DNA of 64,000 bases, from the NCBI RefSeq assembly GCF_014268495.2, contig NZ_CP077087.1, forward strand, positions 4,281,501-4,345,500. Direction: 5' to 3'. The position numbers and the translations under genes are program-made. The DNA comes from Pseudomonas monsensis (GTDB lineage: Bacteria > Pseudomonadota > Gammaproteobacteria > Pseudomonadales > Pseudomonadaceae). The notes beneath the pieces were generated by a model that saw only the letters and a list, made by a program, of their open reading frames with translations, searched no databases and was not told where the DNA came from. Shown piece by piece: positions 59,427 through 64,000 of this stretch (within the stretch, counting starts at the first letter, position 1; the number at the start of each line of letters is the position of its first letter).

Positions 59427-60641
59427 TCAGTGCACCCTCCGGCCCGGTTTGAAGCTGTGGGTTTTGTTGATCCACACCGTGGCCAGGGCAATCAGCGACA
59501 AAATCAGCAGTGCCCACGGAAACGACATCACCCCTGCCCGATCCAGCAACAAGCCGCCAAACAAGCCGCCGCCGGCAATCGCCACGTTCCAGGAGGTGGT
59601 GAGCATCGCCTGCACCACATCGACATGTTCGCCCGCCGAATCCGCTGCCGCCGTCAGCAACAGCGTCGCCGAGCCGCCGAACGACAGGCCCCACACGGCC
59701 ATACAGGCGTAAATGATCAGCGGCGACGGCGCAGCCAGTGCCAGCACCAGTGCCATCAACGCAAACACCGCGAGGCTGATCAACGTCAGCCAGCGCAGCC
59801 AGCGATCCACCAGCAGGCCAATGATCCAGATCCCCAGCAGCGAGCACAGGCCGAACACCAGCAGCACCAGATCAACGCGCTCGGCCAGACCGGCCTGCTG
59901 CAGAAACGGCGCAATGTAGGTGTAGAGAATGTTGTGCCCGAGCATCCATGTCAGCACCACGAACAGCACCGGGCGCACACCGGGGAGCCGCAACGAGTGC
60001 ATCAGCGGCAGACGTTCGGCACGGGCCTGACCCGGACGGTCCGGCACCGCGATGACAATCCACGCCGCCAGGACCAGCGCCAGCGCTGACATGATCCCGA
60101 ACGAAGCGCGCCAGCCGATCAGATTACCCAGCCAGGTTCCCGCCGGCGTGCCCAGTGACAACGCCACCGGCGTACCGAGCATGGCGATCGCCAGTGCCCG
60201 GCCCTGTTGATGCACCGGCACGATGCCGCGGGCGTAACCGGCCATGATCCCCCACGACAGCCCCGCCGCCATGCCAGCGAGAAAGCGTGAAGCCAGGGTC
60301 AAACCGTAATGGCTGGAGAACGTGGTGATGGTGTTGAACAGCAAAAAGCCGCCGACGGTCAGCAACAATACCCGCCGTCGAGGCCAGCGGCGCGTGGCAA
60401 CGGTCAGCGGAATCGCCGCGACAATCGAACCCAGCGCGTACAAGGTCACCAGTTGCCCGGCGAGCACTTCGCTGACGTCGAGCCCGGCGCCGATTTGCGG
60501 CAGCAGCCCGGCCGGCAGGGTTTCAGTGAGGATGGCGATGAAACCGGTCATGGCGAACGCCAACAAGGCGGCATAGGGCAGTCTGTCCGCCCTGGCAGTG
60601 CGGTCGACGCGGCTGAAATCGGCGCTTGCGGGGTCGGTCAT
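59427..60641 (-). CDS. MFS exporter, DHA1 type
   Basis: This 404-residue membrane protein has about 12 helices. Helix 1 reads FAMTGFIAILTETLPAGLLP and a later stretch is TRRWPRRRVLLLTVGGFLLFN. It resembles AraJ/YdeA-type sugar or drug exporters, and shares the general layout with 40349-41512. Substrate unknown. No regulator lies next to it. Confidence 0.82.
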   Translation of the reverse strand: MTDPASADFSRVDRTARADRLPYAALLAFAMTGFIAILTETLPAGLLPQIGAGLDVSEVLAGQLVTLYALGSIVAAIPLTVATRRWPRRRVLLLTVGGFLLFNTITTFSSHYGLTLASRFLAGMAAGLSWGIMAGYARGIVPVHQQGRALAIAMLGTPVALSLGTPAGTWLGNLIGWRASFGIMSALALVLAAWIVIAVPDRPGQARAERLPLMHSLRLPGVRPVLFVVLTWMLGHNILYTYIAPFLQQAGLAERVDLVLLVFGLCSLLGIWIIGLLVDRWLRWLTLISLAVFALMALVLALAAPSPLIIYACMAVWGLSFGGSATLLLTAAADSAGEHVDVVQAMLTTSWNVAIAGGGLFGGLLLDRAGVMSFPWALLILSLIALATVWINKTHSFKPGRRVH

Positions 60642-60729
60642 GACGGTAAGGCTCCATTTTGGTCAATAGCGGCGCCAGATTGTATACAAAAACCGCATTC
60701 GCTATTGAGTCAATGTGCAGCGCAACACT

Positions 60730-60820
60730 TGTGGGAGCTGGCTTGCCAGCGATGAGGCCAGGACAGGCAACATTGTTTTACCTGACCCACCGCCATCGCT
60801 GGCAAGCCAGCTCCCACAGG
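60730..60820. repeat. REP doublet (GCTGGCAAGCCAGC type)
   Basis: TGGGAGCTGGCTTGCCAGCGATGAGG and its inverted partner flank about 40 bp, in the gap between the MFS gene promoter and the lipoprotein gene end. Confidence 0.85.
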
Positions 60821-60856
60821 TGTTGTGCCGCATTGATTGCCATCACCGCGCCGAAC

Positions 60857-61606
60857 TCACTGCACCGGCAGGAAATTCAGGAACAGCAAACTCTGCGCGT
60901 AATTAAGTCCGATCCGCCGATACCGCTCATCGAGCATCTGCGTGAGCAAATCCAGGCGCGCAACGATCTTGCTGAATTCGGTGGCGAAACTCAGATTGGT
61001 GCCCTCCTCCGAGATCTCATTGGAAAACAGCAGCGGCTGACCTTCCTTGTTCTGCCGCTGAGACAAAATCCACGTAGCTTTTTCGATATTGCGCGCAGCA
61101 TTGTGAACGAACGTCGGATTGATCGCGTCGGTCATGTAGAACTCAGTGCGATTGCCATGGGCGGTGACCAGCATGCTGCCGATCGCATAGATGAACGCGC
61201 CGACCCGGTCGCCGAGAAACTCCGGGCTCATCGCATAGCTCAGCGCCGCCAGATCCTTGCGATTGCCGAGCACCGGCAACGGTTGCTGCTGCTCGATGGC
61301 CAGCCGCACCTGTTTGACGGCGGTGTTGATGTCGAGAAACCCGGACTTGCGCAGCTCTTCCGGGTTGCGCAGGTACAACTTGCCCATCAGGCGATAAAGG
61401 CTGTTGAGGTTGTCGCGCATTGCCAGGGTCGCCATGCGGTCGACACTGGTCTGCAGAAATTCCTGCGGCTGACCTTCACGCATCTGATGGAAGAAACCGT
61501 TGCCGTCCTGATGACTGCAACCGCTGAACATCAGCGACGACAGGCAGACCAGCAGCAGGCATGGGCGACGAAAAAACGCAGTGATCGGATGAAAAACTCT
61601 CGGCAT
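60857..61606 (-). CDS. Lipoprotein of unknown function (249 aa)
   Basis: After a basic start (MPRVFHPITAFFRRPC) the hydrophobic LLLVCLSSLMFSGC provides a lipobox. The remaining 220 residues are mostly helical (VDRMATLAMRDNLNSLYRLM, YAMSPEFLGDRVGAFIYAIG, ISEEGTNLSFATEFSKIVARL). It is outer-membrane- or periplasm-attached and I do not recognise the family. The ATG at 61606 is used because the signal peptide begins there. Confidence 0.72.
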   Translation of the reverse strand: MPRVFHPITAFFRRPCLLLVCLSSLMFSGCSHQDGNGFFHQMREGQPQEFLQTSVDRMATLAMRDNLNSLYRLMGKLYLRNPEELRKSGFLDINTAVKQVRLAIEQQQPLPVLGNRKDLAALSYAMSPEFLGDRVGAFIYAIGSMLVTAHGNRTEFYMTDAINPTFVHNAARNIEKATWILSQRQNKEGQPLLFSNEISEEGTNLSFATEFSKIVARLDLLTQMLDERYRRIGLNYAQSLLFLNFLPVQ

Positions 61607-61877
61607 GAATACTCGAACAGACACATTCCTGAGCGGCGGGCGTCGCCGCATCCTGGCCATGGATAGAGCCGCTGATTGCGCAAAAGTGCAGTAACGTGCG
61701 TCACCAGCCGACCTTCGGCGCTGCCCCTCCCAACAATTAGTCTGTCTTTATTATTGAAATAACCGACTAATCAACTATAAACCTTCTGTTTAACCTCAAT
61801 TAGAATGACTAATTGCGATGACACCTGCACAGGGTCATCCGCCATTTGAAAACAACAACAAAAAAGGAAGGTCTACC

Positions 61878-63026
61878 ATGCTTCAATCCCGTCACCTGTT
61901 ATCCGGCCTCGGACTGTCCCTGATGATCGCCACCCTTTCCGCTAACGCAGCCGGCCTCAGCGCTGAACACAAGGCTTTCGGTAAAACCAATGACGGCACG
62001 CCCGTCGAGCAATACATCTTGCGCAACAGCCACGGTATGCAAGCCACCGTCATCACCTACGGCGCGACCCTGCAATCGCTGAAAGTCGCCGACAAGCACG
62101 GCAAGTTCGACGATGTGGTGCTTGGTTTCGACGATGTGCAGGGCTATCAGAAAGGCACCGCGTACTTCGGCGCGACCATCGGGCGCTTCGGCAATCGCCT
62201 GGCTGACGGCGCGTTCGAACTCGACGGCAAACGCTATCAAGTGCCGCAAAACGACAAGACCAACGCGCTGCACGGTGGCCCGCTGGGCTTTGACAAGAAG
62301 GTCTGGCAGGCGCAGGAAACCCGGGACAAGGATTCAGTGGGCGTGACCCTGACTTATCTGTCGGCGGACGGTGAAATGGGTTTCCCCGGCAACCTCACCA
62401 CCGAGGTGACCTATCGCCTCACCGACAACAACGAACTGCGCATCGACTACAAGGCCAGCACCGACAAGCCGACCGTGCTCAACCTGACCAACCACAGCTA
62501 CTTCAATCTCGCCGGCGCCGGCAATGGCGACATTCTCAAACAGGTCGCGACCTTGCACGCCAGTCATTACACCCCGGTCACCGCCAAGCTGATCCCGACC
62601 GGCGAACTGGCCCCCGTGGCGGGCACGCCAATGGATTTCAGCAAACCAACCGCGATCGGTACGCACATCAAGGCTGATCATCCGCAGCTGAAATTTGCCG
62701 AGCCAAAACAGGGTGGGTTTGATTTCAACTGGGCGCTGGATACCAAGGGCGATATCAGTAAGGTTGCCACTGAGGTGAGTGACCCGCAGTCCGGTCGCGT
62801 TCTGCAGCTGTTCACCACGGAACCTGGCTTGCAGTTCTACACCAGTAACTTCCTCGACGGCACGGTCAAGGGCAAGGGTGGCAAGGTCTATCCGCACTGG
62901 GGCGCGTTTACCCTGGAGACACAGCACTATCCGGATTCGCCGAATCAGCCGAATTTCCCGAGTACTCGGCTTGATCCGGGGCAGGCTTATAAGCAGAGCG
63001 TGGTGCTGAAGTTCTCCGCTAAATAA
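61878..63026 (+). CDS. Secreted aldose 1-epimerase (GalM-like)
   Basis: This 382-residue protein has a signal peptide (about residues 1-24, MIATLSANAAG) and a galactose-mutarotase-type domain: GATLQSLKVADKHGKFDDVV, FGNRLADG, NALHGGPLGFDKKVW and LNLTNHSYFNLAGAG, which includes the catalytic His. The C-terminal ETQHYPDSPNQPNFPS is the general family end. The mutarotase interconverts sugar anomers; here it would act in the periplasm. AAGGAAGG precedes the ATG. The gap 61607-61877 is AT-rich around 61745-61810, where its promoter probably lies. Confidence 0.9.
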   Translation: MLQSRHLLSGLGLSLMIATLSANAAGLSAEHKAFGKTNDGTPVEQYILRNSHGMQATVITYGATLQSLKVADKHGKFDDVVLGFDDVQGYQKGTAYFGATIGRFGNRLADGAFELDGKRYQVPQNDKTNALHGGPLGFDKKVWQAQETRDKDSVGVTLTYLSADGEMGFPGNLTTEVTYRLTDNNELRIDYKASTDKPTVLNLTNHSYFNLAGAGNGDILKQVATLHASHYTPVTAKLIPTGELAPVAGTPMDFSKPTAIGTHIKADHPQLKFAEPKQGGFDFNWALDTKGDISKVATEVSDPQSGRVLQLFTTEPGLQFYTSNFLDGTVKGKGGKVYPHWGAFTLETQHYPDSPNQPNFPSTRLDPGQAYKQSVVLKFSAK

Positions 63027-63040
63027 CCTCCAACGCTGAT

Positions 63041-63065
63041 CGTTCCCACGCAGAGCGTGGGAACG
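63041..63065 (+). terminator. Hairpin after the epimerase gene
   Basis: CGTTCCCACGC-AGA-GCGTGGGAACG is a near-perfect stem of a type repeated in fluorescent pseudomonads, 15 bp after the stop. No U-run follows. Confidence 0.75.
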
Positions 63066-63074
63066 CTCGATGGA

Positions 63075-63470
63075 TTACAGCCCCACACGCTCCAATCCCT
63101 GGCGCATGCCTTGATCCGCCTGCGCGCACCATTGCTTGAGCGTCAGACTCGGCGGCAGATTGGCCTCCAGGCTTTTGTATTCACCATCGGCAAACACCTC
63201 ACCCTTACGACCATGGGCCTCATTCTTGTCGCCATCGCTTTTGTCCATCTGACCTGGAACACCGGCAACATACGCCACCATTTTATTGGCGTTCACTGTG
63301 CTTTCAGCTTTCAGGAAGCCCTTGTCCACGCAATGGTTAATCAGCCCGGACATGTTGCGCCCAGTGTCGTACATCCCTTTCAACGTAGCGGCATCCAGCT
63401 CTTCTGCGTGAGCGACATTGACAGTGCCGATAGCGGCGATCAGTGCGAGGATCAAAGCGGTGTTCTTCAT
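63075..63470 (-). CDS. Small exported protein linked to the PAAR gene (131 aa)
   Basis: A signal peptide (residues 1-22, ending VAHA) is followed by a 109-residue mature domain with Cys in LINHCVDKGFL and LKQWCAQADQGM, probably a disulfide. Helical repeats such as MYDTGRNMSGLINH are seen. I do not recognise the family. It lies 80 bp downstream of the PAAR gene on the same strand. In that place a periplasmic immunity protein is possible, but no effector gene is visible, so this is only inferred. Confidence 0.7.
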   Translation of the reverse strand: MKNTALILALIAAIGTVNVAHAEELDAATLKGMYDTGRNMSGLINHCVDKGFLKAESTVNANKMVAYVAGVPGQMDKSDGDKNEAHGRKGEVFADGEYKSLEANLPPSLTLKQWCAQADQGMRQGLERVGL

Positions 63471-63550
63471 GTTTATTCCTTTAATGGATGAAGCCAGGTT
63501 GTTTACTTGCGGTATTCATGAGAGCGAACGAAGAGCTCACCCTCGCGAAT

Positions 63551-63814
63551 TCAACTGACCACCGCTCCTTTCGGGCCACTGGCAATCAGCGCGGCCCCGC
63601 AGGCGGTCTTCATGCCGTCCAGCGCGATGGGCGTGCCATCGACGGTGTAGGTGCTGCTACCTTCGGTTATCGGAAAAATGCCTTTGCACAGAGGACAGCT
63701 GACTTTGTGACCAAGCCCGGCGATGGGCTTGCCGTTGAGGTCGGTTCGGGAGAAGGCTTCGAGCACCTTGCCACCATGGGTTGTGGAGTCGCCCAAGCGA
63801 ATGGCGTCTTTCAT
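63551..63814 (-). CDS. PAAR-domain T6SS tip protein
   Basis: This 87-residue protein starts DAIRLGDSTTHGGKVLEAFS and continues with GHKVSCPLCKGIFPITEGSS and GTPIALDGMKTACGAALIAS, the PAAR (DUF4150-like) pattern. His and Cys ligands (HGG, CPLC, C71) fit the metal at the sharp tip of the VgrG spike. It has no C-terminal extension, so any effector would bind in trans. GGAG lies 8 bp upstream of the ATG. Sequence to its right (63815-64000) shows no reliable gene. Confidence 0.86.
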   Translation of the reverse strand: MKDAIRLGDSTTHGGKVLEAFSRTDLNGKPIAGLGHKVSCPLCKGIFPITEGSSTYTVDGTPIALDGMKTACGAALIASGPKGAVVS

Positions 63815-64000
63815 GTTGTCACTCCTTTGACCAAGTTACTCAGGCATCCAAATGTCTTCTGACCCTTGGGTATCGATGATGAATTTTTCGCCCGTTGAGA
63901 ATCACGCTGGTTGATCGCAATGACAAACTGCTTGACCTTCACGAAGGCTCGCAATCCGTAAGCAAGCCGCGCGGAATTCACTGGTGATTGCAACTGCGTC

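Noticed and set aside
63872..63990. Short rightward frame ending LHEGSQSVSKPRGIHW
   Set aside because: It has a protein-like look but no start codon in the window before an in-frame stop, and no neighbours in support.
63811..63993. 60-codon frame overlapping the PAAR start
   Set aside because: It contains the PAAR ribosome site, has unbiased composition, lacks a start with a ribosome site in the window and no recognised motif.
1..64000. Prophage, insertion sequence or integrative element
   Set aside because: No integrase, transposase, phage structural or conjugation gene was seen. The decayed tRNA at 26659 has no island next to it.

Overview
The window is chromosomal DNA of a fluorescent Pseudomonas, most likely the P. 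fluorescens group. The evidence is the gene order tig-clpP-clpX-lon-hupB-ppiD, an Arg-His-Leu-His tRNA cluster beside folD, an ampR-ampC pair, and many REP-type palindromes built on cores such as GCTGGCAAGCCAGC. Base composition is high-GC and even, and no transposase, integrase, phage structural gene or CRISPR array is visible. Identities are by-eye recognition of protein families.

Left part (1-8.9 kb): a leftward chaperone-usher pilus operon of the Csu / spore-coat-U type has four pilin genes, a chaperone and the 5' end of the usher, with a REP doublet between chaperone and usher. A divergent ZapE-like ATPase, a leucine-rich-repeat protein fused to a protein kinase, a YebC paralogue and a short orphan VgrG follow.

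8.9-16.1 kb is a 2-aminoethylphosphonate (AEP) module: PhnW and PhnX on the right, a flavin amine oxidase and an OPA-type transporter on the left, each half divergent from its own LysR regulator. 16.1-24.7 kb carries cytochrome b561, a D-cysteine desulfhydrase/ACC-deaminase homologue, FadH, a membrane-anchored nitrilase-fold protein lacking catalytic residues paired with an AraC regulator, a 28-codon gene, a lipoprotein, a LysR pseudogene and a repeat cluster.

24.7-35.2 kb is the conserved protein-quality-control core: PpiD, HU-beta, Lon, ClpX, ClpP and trigger factor, then four tRNA genes and FolD. A degenerate tRNA-Asp-like sequence lies between hupB and ppiD. 35.4-50.5 kb is mixed housekeeping and accessory sequence: PbpG, small acidic proteins, a C39-like lipoprotein without its catalytic residues, a TerC protein, NhaR, an MFS exporter, SstT, YceH, a shikimate-dehydrogenase-like enzyme, an AI-2E family protein, an exported isochorismatase-fold enzyme and TrhP.

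50.6-54.4 kb is a glucarate unit (GntR regulator, MFS transporter, GudD) with three similar candidate operators in the divergent gap. AmpR/AmpC follow, then a DUF4174-like exported protein, a GNAT acetyltransferase, a TSUP permease, an MFS exporter, a lipoprotein and a secreted aldose 1-epimerase. The right edge has an orphan PAAR gene followed by a small exported protein. With the VgrG at 7.5 kb this suggests type VI secretion parts scattered outside any main cluster in this window.
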